64,000 nucleotides of DNA from Rudanella lutea DSM 19387 (GTDB lineage Bacteria > Bacteroidota > Bacteroidia > Cytophagales > Spirosomataceae): the NCBI RefSeq assembly GCF_000383955.1, contig NZ_KB913013.1:3429694-3493693 (forward strand), given 5' to 3'. Positions 27,995-35,465 of the stretch are shown piece after piece (the stretch's first letter is position 1; each line of letters opens with the position of its first letter). Made by a program: the position numbers and the translations under genes. The notes beneath the pieces are model-generated. The model did no database searches. It was not told the DNA's origin and saw nothing but the letters and a program-made list of their open reading frames with translations.

Positions 27995-29233
27995 ATGAAC
28001 AAATTGCTGCTTCTGCTCTCACTGGCAACGTTTTCTACAGCCTGTACGGCTCAGTCCGAAAAACCGCTGACGGCGGGTACATGGCGTGCTACCGTCAAAA
28101 CCGCCGGGGGCGAGCTGCCCTTTGGGCTCGACATTCAGCCGGGGGCGGATAAACAAACCTTTACCGTGCACGCTGTGAACGGCAAAGAGCGCCTGCCGAT
28201 GGACGCGGCCACGTACCGCAACGACACACTGCGGATTCCGATGTCGCTGTTTGAGTCGGAGATCATTGCCCGTGTGGAGGGTAAAACTATGCGGGGCATC
28301 TGGCGTCGGCGTCGCACCGGCAACGAATACCAGAGCATTCCGTTTGAAGCCCAGCACGGCCTGAATTACCGCTTCACGCCCGATGGCCGCGCGGCCTCGG
28401 TCGACCTGACCGGCAAATGGGCCACTACCTTCCGCAGTACCACCGGAACCGATACCACTGCTGCCGTTGGGGTTTTTGAGCAGCAGGGAAATACCATCAC
28501 GGGTACGTTTTTGACGCCCACAGGCGACTACCGGTATCTGGCCGGTAACGTAGTCGGGGATAGTCTGTTGCTGTCGTGTTTCGATGGGTCGCACCTGTTT
28601 CTGTTTAAGGCGAAGGCCGGGCGCGGTCCTAACCGAACCCTGACCGGCACGTTTAACTCAGGGCCGACCTACGCCGAAACCTGGACGGCCCGTTTCGATC
28701 CCAACGCGTCGCTGCCCGACCCGGCCCTGCTGACGTTTGTCAAGCCCGGTCAGAAGTTCTCGTTTTCGTTTCCAGATCCTGCCAATAAGCTCGTTTCGCT
28801 CACCGACGACCGGTTTAAGGGCAAAGTGACCGTGGTGCAGATTCTGGGTTCGTGGTGCCCTAATTGCATGGACGAAACCAATTTTCTGAGCCCGTGGTAC
28901 CAAAAAAACCGGAGTCGGGGCGTCGAGGTAGTGGGGCTGGCTTTTGAGAAGTCGGCCGTTATGGCGGAGTCGGGCCCGCGCATTCAGCGCATGAAAGAGC
29001 GGTTTGGTATCCAATATCCGGTGTTGCTGGCCGGTACCAATGATAAGGTCGAAGCGGCTAAAGCTCTGCCCGCCCTGAACCGGGTAGTTGCGTTCCCGAC
29101 AACCATTATTCTGGACAAAAAAGGGCAGGTAAGGCACATTCACACCGGTTTCAGCGGACCGGGCACCGGCGTCTACTACGATCAGTTTGTCGACGAGTTT
29201 AATGGCCTGATCACGAAGCTCCTGGCCGAGTAA
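27995..29233 (+). CDS. TlpA-like thioredoxin-fold lipoprotein
   Basis: Membrane-anchored thiol-disulfide protein of 412 residues. The start MNKLLLLLS gives a lipoprotein signal with Cys in ATFSTACTAQ. The first 280 residues are beta-rich and not recognised with certainty; they resemble the N-terminal domains of other Bacteroidota TlpA proteins. The C-terminal thioredoxin domain has LGSWCPNCMDET as the CxxC active site and VVAFPTTIILDKKG with the cis-proline. It probably handles disulfides in the periplasm. A VTT membrane gene follows after 27 bp. Confidence 0.85.
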   Translation: MNKLLLLLSLATFSTACTAQSEKPLTAGTWRATVKTAGGELPFGLDIQPGADKQTFTVHAVNGKERLPMDAATYRNDTLRIPMSLFESEIIARVEGKTMRGIWRRRRTGNEYQSIPFEAQHGLNYRFTPDGRAASVDLTGKWATTFRSTTGTDTTAAVGVFEQQGNTITGTFLTPTGDYRYLAGNVVGDSLLLSCFDGSHLFLFKAKAGRGPNRTLTGTFNSGPTYAETWTARFDPNASLPDPALLTFVKPGQKFSFSFPDPANKLVSLTDDRFKGKVTVVQILGSWCPNCMDETNFLSPWYQKNRSRGVEVVGLAFEKSAVMAESGPRIQRMKERFGIQYPVLLAGTNDKVEAAKALPALNRVVAFPTTIILDKKGQVRHIHTGFSGPGTGVYYDQFVDEFNGLITKLLAE

Positions 29234-29260
29234 CCACGCGCCGATTCGGGAAGCTCGCCT

Positions 29261-29929
29261 ATGATCTCCAACAAACTCACCCTGCCAGCGGTGGTCAGTG
29301 CGCTGATGACGGTGGCCCCTTTGCTCACCAGTTCGTTTATCACGTATCAGGTGCTGGTCAACGAGCCGCTGCTGGCGGCTCTCACGGCCGGGCAATGGGC
29401 CGTAGTGACGGTTGTGTGTGCGCTGGCGTCGGCGCTGGCGCTCATGCCGCCCACCTTTCTGGCCTTGGTGTTTGGCTATTTTTTGGGTTGGAACGCCCTG
29501 ATTCCGCTGTTTGCGCTCAACATGGCCGCCATTCTGTTTGTCAACACGGCCGTACACTGGCTCGATGGCGACCGACTTCGGCACCATCTCGAACAAAACC
29601 CGAAGGTGCACCAAATTCTCGACCGTATCGGGCAGCGCGAACTCCGGTTTATCTTTTTCGCCAAGCTTTCGCCGGTGTTGCCCTTTGCGGTGACCAACCT
29701 GATGTTTGCCCTGTCGGGGGCGCGGCTGTACAACGTGTTGCTGGGTGGTTTTCTGGGCATGGTGCCCCGCACGGCGCTGGCGGTCTGGGCCGGGAGTCAG
29801 GCGCGCGAACTCCGGGCTTTGCTCACGCAACCGGGAGGCACGGCTAACCTGGGCTGGACACAGGGTATTGTGGCCGTGCTGCTGCTCGTGTCGGTAGTGG
29901 GGCTGTGGCGGGTACTGAAGGGTAAATAA
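29261..29929 (+). CDS. VTT-domain (TVP38/DedA-like) membrane protein
   Basis: Integral membrane protein of 222 residues of the VTT (SNARE-associated, DedA-like) superfamily, linked in other bacteria to lipid flipping and membrane homeostasis. Features are LALVFGYFLGWNALIPLF near residue 70, a re-entrant-type segment FFAKLSPVLPFAVTNLMFAL near 130 and FLGMVPRTALAVWAGS near 165. It follows the TlpA-like gene by 27 bp on the same strand and ends 4 bp from the convergent hydrolase. Confidence 0.78.
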   Translation: MISNKLTLPAVVSALMTVAPLLTSSFITYQVLVNEPLLAALTAGQWAVVTVVCALASALALMPPTFLALVFGYFLGWNALIPLFALNMAAILFVNTAVHWLDGDRLRHHLEQNPKVHQILDRIGQRELRFIFFAKLSPVLPFAVTNLMFALSGARLYNVLLGGFLGMVPRTALAVWAGSQARELRALLTQPGGTANLGWTQGIVAVLLLVSVVGLWRVLKGK

Positions 29930-29933
29930 GGGT

Positions 29934-30752
29934 TTAGCCCAATCGCTCGTCGATACGTTTGGCGATGGCTTCGAGAAGCCGATTGTGCCCTACTGGTAGC
30001 ACAATCACCTGGGCCGAGGGCACCCGCCTGAGCAAGGGCTCCACGGCTGTTTTGGGCAGCACCCGGTCGTATTCACCCAGATACAATGTAATGCGCATCG
30101 ATGACTGGTTGAGCACTTTGGCTAACGTATCGAGCTGAGGCCGTAGTGGCCGGAAACCAATCCACGACCGGTACACGCGCTCGCGTTGGGCGGGCGTAGC
30201 CAGCGTACTCTGCGCAAACCGCAACAGACTGCGGTCGAGCCATCCGAGTCGCACGAGTGTATTGCTCAGGCGTTGCAGCAGCGGCAGGTGATTCAGAAAA
30301 TAACGGAACAACGTCCGACCCAGCCCCGACCCGGTCGCAAAGGCATACCAGCCGTTGGTCGAGATCCCGTCGGGGGCCAGCAACCAAAGCCGGTCTATCC
30401 GGTGTGAAAACCGCTCGGCCGTAGCCAGGGCAAACACCCCGCCCATGCTGAAACCCGCCACCGAAAACCGGTCAATGGTTTGTTCGGTCAGAAACGCGTC
30501 GAGCAGTTTAGTCCAGCGGTCGGGCGTGAGTGCCTCGTGCTCCGCATAGGTGTTGCCGTTCAGCCCCGAACTTTGGCCGTGGTAAAACAAATCGAAGCTA
30601 TAGATGGTAAAGAAAGAGGCCAACGAATCGCCAAAGGGTGCAAAAACCCGACCATCTTGCCCAATGCCATGAAAACAGAGGAGTACCGCCGGGCCGTGCC
30701 CCCATTGGTGGTAACGTAGGTGGATAGCATCGAACGCGAAAACAGAAGGCAT
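29934..30752 (-). CDS. Alpha/beta-fold hydrolase
   Basis: Cytoplasmic hydrolase of 272 residues. The oxyanion region is CFHGIGQDGRVF, the nucleophile elbow is VAGFSMGGVFAL (Ser near residue 102), the acid lies in LYLGEYDRVLP, and the catalytic His is in VLPVGHNRLLEAI. The substrate is unknown. It is divergent from the MaoC-like gene (47 bp between starts) and convergent with the VTT gene. Confidence 0.85.
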   Translation of the reverse strand: MPSVFAFDAIHLRYHQWGHGPAVLLCFHGIGQDGRVFAPFGDSLASFFTIYSFDLFYHGQSSGLNGNTYAEHEALTPDRWTKLLDAFLTEQTIDRFSVAGFSMGGVFALATAERFSHRIDRLWLLAPDGISTNGWYAFATGSGLGRTLFRYFLNHLPLLQRLSNTLVRLGWLDRSLLRFAQSTLATPAQRERVYRSWIGFRPLRPQLDTLAKVLNQSSMRITLYLGEYDRVLPKTAVEPLLRRVPSAQVIVLPVGHNRLLEAIAKRIDERLG

Positions 30753-30799
30753 TGATCAGGTCAGGTTGAGATTCCGAAAACAATAAACACGTACACCCT

Positions 30800-31270
30800 A
30801 TGCAAACCTTCGCAACGCTGGCCGACTTTTCGGCCCATGCCGGACAGTCGCTCGGCGAATCGGCGTACATGACTGTAACCCCCGAAATGGTCCAGAAATT
30901 CGCCGATGCCACCGGCGATCATCAGTGGATCCACCTCGACGAGGAAAAAGCCCGGCAGTTTTCGCCCTACGGTACCACCATCGCCCACGGGTTTCTGACA
31001 CTCTCGCTGGCACCCAAGCTGATGGCCGAAATTTACCGGGTTGAGTCCGTAAAAATGGGTATTAACTACGGGGCCAATAAAATCCGCTTTACGGGGGCTG
31101 TACCCGTTGGGAGCCGCGTTCGGATGAAAGCCTGGCTGCATCACGCAGAGCCAACCAACGCCAATGAAGGCGCGACTGGCGTGCGGGCCGTTGTCGAGTG
31201 CGTGTTTGAGGTCGAAGGGCAGCAAAAACCTGCCTGTGTGGCTGAATTGATTAGCTTGTTGTTCGAGTAA
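30800..31270 (+). CDS. MaoC-like (R)-specific enoyl-CoA hydratase
   Basis: Hot-dog-fold dehydratase of 156 residues. The catalytic Asp/His pair is in FADATGDHQWIHLD, followed by GTTIAHGFLTLSL and YGANKIRFTGAVPVGSRVR, all standard for (R)-specific hydratases that act on enoyl-CoA. It is followed by a tandem repeat and then by an SDR reductase and an acyl-CoA dehydrogenase, so a role in fatty acyl-CoA metabolism is likely. Confidence 0.88.
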   Translation: MQTFATLADFSAHAGQSLGESAYMTVTPEMVQKFADATGDHQWIHLDEEKARQFSPYGTTIAHGFLTLSLAPKLMAEIYRVESVKMGINYGANKIRFTGAVPVGSRVRMKAWLHHAEPTNANEGATGVRAVVECVFEVEGQQKPACVAELISLLFE

Positions 31271-31273
31271 ATA

Positions 31274-31322
31274 AATGAACAATGAACAATGAACAATGAA
31301 CAATGAACAATGAACAATGAAC
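31274..31322. repeat. Seven tandem copies of AATGAAC
   Basis: Seven perfect 7-bp units start 4 bp after the MaoC-like stop codon, with a partial eighth. About 60 bp further on, T-rich words such as ATTCATTATCCATT (31389-31420) are partly complementary to the array, so the region may fold. The repeat number is likely to vary between strains. Peptide frames across it read as LFIVHCS repeats and are not genes. Confidence 0.85.
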
Positions 31323-31426
31323 AATGCATATTCATTGGCCGTGGGTGGTTTAACTGCGTGTAACGGGCTGTCCATTGCGCGTTACCCATTATTCATTATC
31401 CATTTTACATTATCCATTAAAGCAAA

Positions 31427-32164
31427 ATGCGTTTACAAAATAAAGTTGCCATCATCACCGGCGCAGCACGGGGCATTGGTCGGTCGGCCGCCGAGATTTT
31501 TGCCCGCGAAGGGGCCACTGTTATCATTTGGGATATGCTCGACGAGGGTGCCCAAACCGCCGAGGCTATCCGGGCAACGGGAGCACAGGTCGAGTACATG
31601 AACATCAGCGTGACCGACGTGCCCCGTGTGGAAGAAGCCGTGCGGGCGGTTGTAGAGAAATACGGCCGAATCGATATTCTGGTCAATAACGCGGGCATCA
31701 CCCGCGACCGGACTCTCCTCAAAATGAGCCATACGGAGTGGCAACAGGTGATTGACGTGAACCTGACGGGCGTGTTCAACTGCACGAAGGCCGTGGTGCC
31801 TTACATGGTTGAGAAAGGCTACGGCCGGATTATCTGCACTTCGTCGGTAGTAGGGGTACACGGCAATTTTGGGCAAACCAACTATGCAGCTACCAAGGCG
31901 GGCGTAGTAGCCATGTGCCGCACCTGGGCCAAAGAACTGGGTAGCAAGGGAATCACGGCCAATGCGGTTGCCCCCGGTTTTATCCGCACCGATATGACCG
32001 ACGCCATGCCCGAAGAAGCCCGGCAGGCCACCATCCAAACCATTCCGGCGAAACGCATGGGCGAGCCCGAAGACATTGCCTACGCCTACCTGTATCTCGC
32101 TTCCGACGAGGCTTCGTTTGTCAACGGGCAGGTGCTGGGGGTCAACGGCGGGCAGGCGAGTTGA
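31427..32164 (+). CDS. Short-chain dehydrogenase, 3-oxoacyl reductase (FabG-like)
   Basis: NAD(P)H-dependent reductase of 245 residues in the classical SDR family. Cofactor motif TGAARGIGRS (residues 11-20), LVNNAGITRD, active-site Ser in ICTSSVVGV and YAATK near residue 150, then VAPGFIRTDMT. Motifs are of the FabG/PhaB type, reducing 3-oxoacyl-ACP or -CoA. It lies 156 bp after the MaoC-like gene and 79 bp before the acyl-CoA dehydrogenase. Whether it is the main fatty-acid synthesis enzyme cannot be judged from context. Confidence 0.87.
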   Translation: MRLQNKVAIITGAARGIGRSAAEIFAREGATVIIWDMLDEGAQTAEAIRATGAQVEYMNISVTDVPRVEEAVRAVVEKYGRIDILVNNAGITRDRTLLKMSHTEWQQVIDVNLTGVFNCTKAVVPYMVEKGYGRIICTSSVVGVHGNFGQTNYAATKAGVVAMCRTWAKELGSKGITANAVAPGFIRTDMTDAMPEEARQATIQTIPAKRMGEPEDIAYAYLYLASDEASFVNGQVLGVNGGQAS

Positions 32165-32170
32165 TGATTA

Positions 32171-32184
32171 GTATGCTTGCATAC
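32171..32184. promoter_or_regulatory. Palindromic operator candidate before the acyl-CoA dehydrogenase
   Basis: GTATGCTTGCATAC is a perfect 6-bp inverted repeat with a two-base spacer, 60 bp upstream of the start codon. A TACCTTTA element at 32195-32202 (one mismatch to TAnnTTTG) lies just downstream, so a bound repressor would cover the promoter. Confidence 0.4.
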
Positions 32185-32243
32185 AATTAATTCGTACCTT
32201 TATACCACTTCTCAAACACTTACTAAAACCAAACGTAACCCCT

Positions 32244-33413
32244 ATGGCATCAGCAACGCTGGAATTACAGGGTATGAATTTTAACCTCTCCGAAGAACAG
32301 CTTTCGGTACAGGAGGCCGCCCGTGACTTTGCGCAGAACGAATTGCTCCCCGGTATTGTCGAGCGCGACAATGAAGCAAAATTCCCGACGGAGCAGGTTC
32401 GGAAAATGGGCGAGCTCGGCTTTATGGGCATGATGGTGTCGCCCGAATACGGCGGCAGCGGCATGGATACCGTGTCGTACGTGCTGGCGATGGAAGAAAT
32501 CTCCAAAGTCGACGCGTCGGCCTCGGTGATTATGTCGGTCAACAACTCGCTTGTATGCTGGGGTCTGGAAACCTACGGCACCGAAGAGCAGAAGCAGAAA
32601 TACCTGACTCCGCTGGCAAGTGGGCAAATCATCGGGGCCTTCTGCCTGTCGGAACCCGAAGCCGGTTCTGACGCTACCTCGCAAGCCACTACCGCCGAAG
32701 ACAAAGGCGATTATTATCTTGTCAACGGTACCAAAAACTGGATCACCAACGGCAACTCGTCGAGCGTGGCGCTGGTGATTGCCCAAACTGACCGCGACAA
32801 AAAGCACCGGGGCATCAACGCCCTGATTGTGGAGAAGGGTACGCCGGGCTTTACCGTTGGTAAGAAAGAAGACAAAATGGGGATTCGGGCATCGGACACG
32901 CACTCGCTGCTATTTACCGACGTGAAAGTGCCCAAAGAAAACCGCATTGGTGATGATGGCTTCGGGTTTAAGTTCGCCATGTCGACGCTCAACGGCGGCC
33001 GAATCGGTATTGCTGCGCAGGCGCTGGGTATTGCCGCCGGAGCCTACGAACTGTCGTTGAAATACAGTCAGGAGCGGAAGGCGTTTGGGCGTCAGATTTT
33101 CGACCATCAGGCCATTCAGTTCAAACTGGCCGAGATGGCTACCAAAATCGAAGCGGCCCGCTTGCTGGTGTACAAAGCGGCCCGGCTGAAAGATGAGCAC
33201 AAAGACTACGTGCAGGCTGCGGCAATGGCTAAGTTGTTTGCGTCGGAAGTAGCCATGTGGGCCACCACCGAGGCCGTGCAGATTCATGGCGGTTACGGGT
33301 ACGTAAAGGAGTACCACGTGGAGCGACTCATGCGCGATGCCAAGATTACCCAGATATATGAAGGAACATCTGAAATACAAAAATTAGTAATTGCCCGCGA
33401 GCTAATTCGATAA
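32244..33413 (+). CDS. Acyl-CoA dehydrogenase (short-chain/butyryl type)
   Basis: FAD flavoprotein of 389 residues that makes the trans-2-enoyl-CoA in fatty-acid or branched-chain breakdown. Motifs are GFMGMMVSPEYGGSGMDT, AFCLSEPEAGSDATS, NGTKNWITNG, RKAFGRQIFDHQ and the C-terminal MRDAKITQIYEGTSEIQK, where the Glu of YEGT is the usual catalytic base. An in-frame ATG 30 bp later (MNFNLSEEQ) matches the typical family start and may be the real one. It is likely part of the same pathway as the two preceding enzymes. Confidence 0.92.
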   Translation: MASATLELQGMNFNLSEEQLSVQEAARDFAQNELLPGIVERDNEAKFPTEQVRKMGELGFMGMMVSPEYGGSGMDTVSYVLAMEEISKVDASASVIMSVNNSLVCWGLETYGTEEQKQKYLTPLASGQIIGAFCLSEPEAGSDATSQATTAEDKGDYYLVNGTKNWITNGNSSSVALVIAQTDRDKKHRGINALIVEKGTPGFTVGKKEDKMGIRASDTHSLLFTDVKVPKENRIGDDGFGFKFAMSTLNGGRIGIAAQALGIAAGAYELSLKYSQERKAFGRQIFDHQAIQFKLAEMATKIEAARLLVYKAARLKDEHKDYVQAAAMAKLFASEVAMWATTEAVQIHGGYGYVKEYHVERLMRDAKITQIYEGTSEIQKLVIARELIR

Positions 33414-33449
33414 GGAGGACGAACCAAAAACTAAATTTTTCTAAGATGG

Positions 33450-33485
33450 AAGTGCGTGTTCATAGCGAATACGCACTTTTTTTTT
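33450..33485 (+). terminator. Terminator after the acyl-CoA dehydrogenase
   Basis: AAGTGCGT and ACGCACTT form the stem, followed by nine T. Confidence 0.9.
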
Positions 33486-33506
33486 ATTATTTGGAAACTT
33501 TTCCGC

Positions 33507-33538
33507 TTGTATTGGATTTGTACAATTTATTAGTTTTG
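33507..33538 (+). promoter_or_regulatory. Promoter of the AraC-type regulator
   Basis: TAGTTTTG (33531-33538) matches TAnnTTTG exactly, with TTG at 33507-33509, 21 bases upstream, as the -33 element. It overlaps the only earlier possible start codon, so the gene must start at 33583. Confidence 0.7.
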
Positions 33539-33582
33539 TGCAACTTTACACGCACCAATCCTGGTATCTACTCTTTCGGGCT

Positions 33583-34506
33583 ATGGAAGATTATAATAAA
33601 ATCATTGAATCGCTGGGGGTGAAGTTCATCAAGGCGCGCAACATTCGCATCTTGCAACCCATCACGATTAAGAACTTCTACGACGTCGAGAACTCGATTA
33701 CGATTCTGTACGATGGACAAGTGACGTTCGGCGAAGAGGCTCAGCGGGTAGAGGTAGGGGATATGTTGTTCATACCCGGCGGTAAACACCTGACCGTAAC
33801 CTACGGCGATGGACCCAGCAAAACGGTCAGCAATGAAGAGTTTCTGACCCAACGCGAAAGCTATTTCGAAGCCAACCGTAATCCCGACAAAATCGGGACG
33901 CTACCCAATTCGTTTGGCTACATTTCGTTTGAGGCTAAGGTCTTCGACTCGGTCAACTTCTTCAATTCGCTCGACGTACCGCCGTTCATTATCAAAGCCG
34001 ATACGCATCTGGCCCAGACCATCAACATGATTCTGGCCGAAGATATGAGCGATATTGCGGGAAAAGGCCGGGTGATCAAGATCAAAACCGAAGAAATCGT
34101 CATCGAGATTATTCGGTACATCCTGAAAAACCGGCTCTTTGTGGAGCAGTTGGTGACCAACAGCACCTACTTCAAAGACCCGCGTCTGATCGATATTTTT
34201 GCCTACATCAAAGATAACCTCGGGGGCGACCTGTCGAACAAAGTTCTTGCCAACGTGGCCAACGTATCGGAAGATTACGTGGGGCAGTACTTCAAGATGC
34301 TCACGGGTATTAACCCACAGGACTATATCGAATACCAGCGTATGGAGGCCGCCGTTGGGTTGCTTCGTACTTCGAAGAAGAGTATTCGGGCTATTGGTGC
34401 CGAAGTGGGCTACAAAGACACGGCGTACTTCTGTCGCCGGTTTAAGATGATGTTCGGTATTCCGGCGGGCAAAATGCGTCGTCGTGAGTCGCTGATGAAT
34501 GTGTAA
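33583..34506 (+). CDS. AraC-family transcriptional regulator
   Basis: Transcription factor of 307 residues with a cupin-like N-terminal half (VGDMLFIPGGKHLTVTY) and a C-terminal pair of helix-turn-helix motifs: DLSNKVLANVANVSEDYVGQ and KSIRAIGAEVGYKDTAYFCR, ending FKMMFGIPAGKMRRRE. The ligand is unknown. The ATG at 33583 is chosen because a promoter covers the earlier GTG. It stands alone between two terminators. Confidence 0.9.
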   Translation: MEDYNKIIESLGVKFIKARNIRILQPITIKNFYDVENSITILYDGQVTFGEEAQRVEVGDMLFIPGGKHLTVTYGDGPSKTVSNEEFLTQRESYFEANRNPDKIGTLPNSFGYISFEAKVFDSVNFFNSLDVPPFIIKADTHLAQTINMILAEDMSDIAGKGRVIKIKTEEIVIEIIRYILKNRLFVEQLVTNSTYFKDPRLIDIFAYIKDNLGGDLSNKVLANVANVSEDYVGQYFKMLTGINPQDYIEYQRMEAAVGLLRTSKKSIRAIGAEVGYKDTAYFCRRFKMMFGIPAGKMRRRESLMNV

Positions 34507-34521
34507 ACAATATTATTCTTA

Positions 34522-34566
34522 TTAATAGACAAAAAAGGAGGCAAAGCCTCCTTTTTTGTCTATTAA
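34522..34566. terminator. Bidirectional-type terminator hairpin
   Basis: The 21-bp arms are perfectly complementary around a three-base AAA loop. The inner stem is GGAGGC and GCCTCC, flanked by A6 and T6. It follows the AraC gene on the plus strand. Confidence 0.92.
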
Positions 34567-34587
34567 AATTTCACTTTACTTTAATCC

Positions 34588-34615
34588 TTTGCCGTTTTGC
34601 CTAATCTTATATTCG
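34588..34615 (+). promoter_or_regulatory. Promoter of the cysteine-motif protein gene
   Basis: TTTG (34588-34591) and TATATTCG (34608-34615, one mismatch to TAnnTTTG) are separated by 16 bases. The element lies before the ATG at 34651 and within an earlier possible frame start, supporting the later start. Confidence 0.45.
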
Positions 34616-34650
34616 CAGTACCAAATACTGCCTTGAGAGAGAAACGCAAA

Positions 34651-35421
34651 ATGGAAGACTCCGAATTCATTCCGGGTATTTATAATTATTGCGATACCTG
34701 GTGCGAGCGATGCCCGTTTACCGCTCGTTGCCAAAGCTTTCAGCTTCAGCGGCAGGAGCCTGTCGCGCCGACTGCTTCGTCTGCCAATAAAGGAGAGGTG
34801 CTGGTGCAGCAGTTGACCGAGGCTCTGAATATGACCCGGCAGTATCTGGACAAACTGCGGGCACAAACGGGTAATACCGACACCGAAGGCCCTACCGAAG
34901 AGGAGAAACGGATGCTGGAGGAGCGGGCTGCTTTCCGGCGGCAGCAGGCGAAAAACCACCCGGCTGCCCAATTGAGTCACCAATACATGCGCGAATCGGG
35001 TGTCTGGCTTGCCAGCGAAGCCCAGTTGCTCGAAGAAACCGGCCAACAGCAACTGACCCACGTTGAACTGGGCATTGGGAGTCAGGACGACGCTATGACC
35101 CTGCTCAACGGTCTTAAAGACGCCTGGGAAAAAATAAAATGGTACCGGACGCTTATTCCGGTCAAGACGATGTCGGCCCTGCGAATCCTGACCGAGCCGA
35201 CTACCGATACCACACTGATGAGTTACTATCTGGGCAAGGCCAAGCTCGTACTCGTGTGCATCGACCAATCGCTGACGGCCTGGGAAACGGTGCTGGCGAG
35301 TTACCCCGATAAACTAGATGAAGCCCTCGACGCGTTGGCCCTGCTCACGCGCCTGCGCCGGGAGATGGAAATCCTCTTTCCGGACGCCCGGGCATTTAGG
35401 CGACCCGGCCTTGATGGTTAA
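34651..35421 (+). CDS. Conserved hypothetical protein with N-terminal four-cysteine motif
   Basis: No function is recognised. The 256-residue protein begins with a compact cluster NYCDTWCERCPFTARC: cysteines at 14, 18, 21 and 27, a spacing suitable for zinc or an iron-sulfur centre. The rest is helical and hydrophilic, with acidic stretches and no signal peptide or membrane helix. I recall the same cysteine pattern from uncharacterised Bacteroidota proteins, but no role is known to me. It is single and convergent with the OmpA gene across a shared terminator. Confidence 0.75.
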   Translation: MEDSEFIPGIYNYCDTWCERCPFTARCQSFQLQRQEPVAPTASSANKGEVLVQQLTEALNMTRQYLDKLRAQTGNTDTEGPTEEEKRMLEERAAFRRQQAKNHPAAQLSHQYMRESGVWLASEAQLLEETGQQQLTHVELGIGSQDDAMTLLNGLKDAWEKIKWYRTLIPVKTMSALRILTEPTTDTTLMSYYLGKAKLVLVCIDQSLTAWETVLASYPDKLDEALDALALLTRLRREMEILFPDARAFRRPGLDG

Positions 35422-35430
35422 TAGATCACG

Positions 35431-35465
35431 TAAAAAAATAACCGGCCAAGCCGGTTATTTTTTTA
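35431..35465. terminator. Shared terminator of convergent genes
   Basis: TAAAAAAATAACCGGC and its complement flank a CAA loop, with runs of A on one side and T on the other. The stem includes the stop codon of the OmpA gene. Confidence 0.92.

Noticed and set aside
28658-29830. 390-codon open frame antisense to the TlpA-like and VTT genes
   Set aside because: Arg/Gln/His-rich shadow of two real genes; no start context and no recognised motif.
31274-31322. Possible CRISPR array
   Set aside because: Units are seven bases with no spacers, and no cas gene is present.
31141-31389. Minus-strand frame with LFIVHCS peptide repeats
   Set aside because: It is the translation of the AATGAAC tandem array and overlaps the MaoC-like gene.
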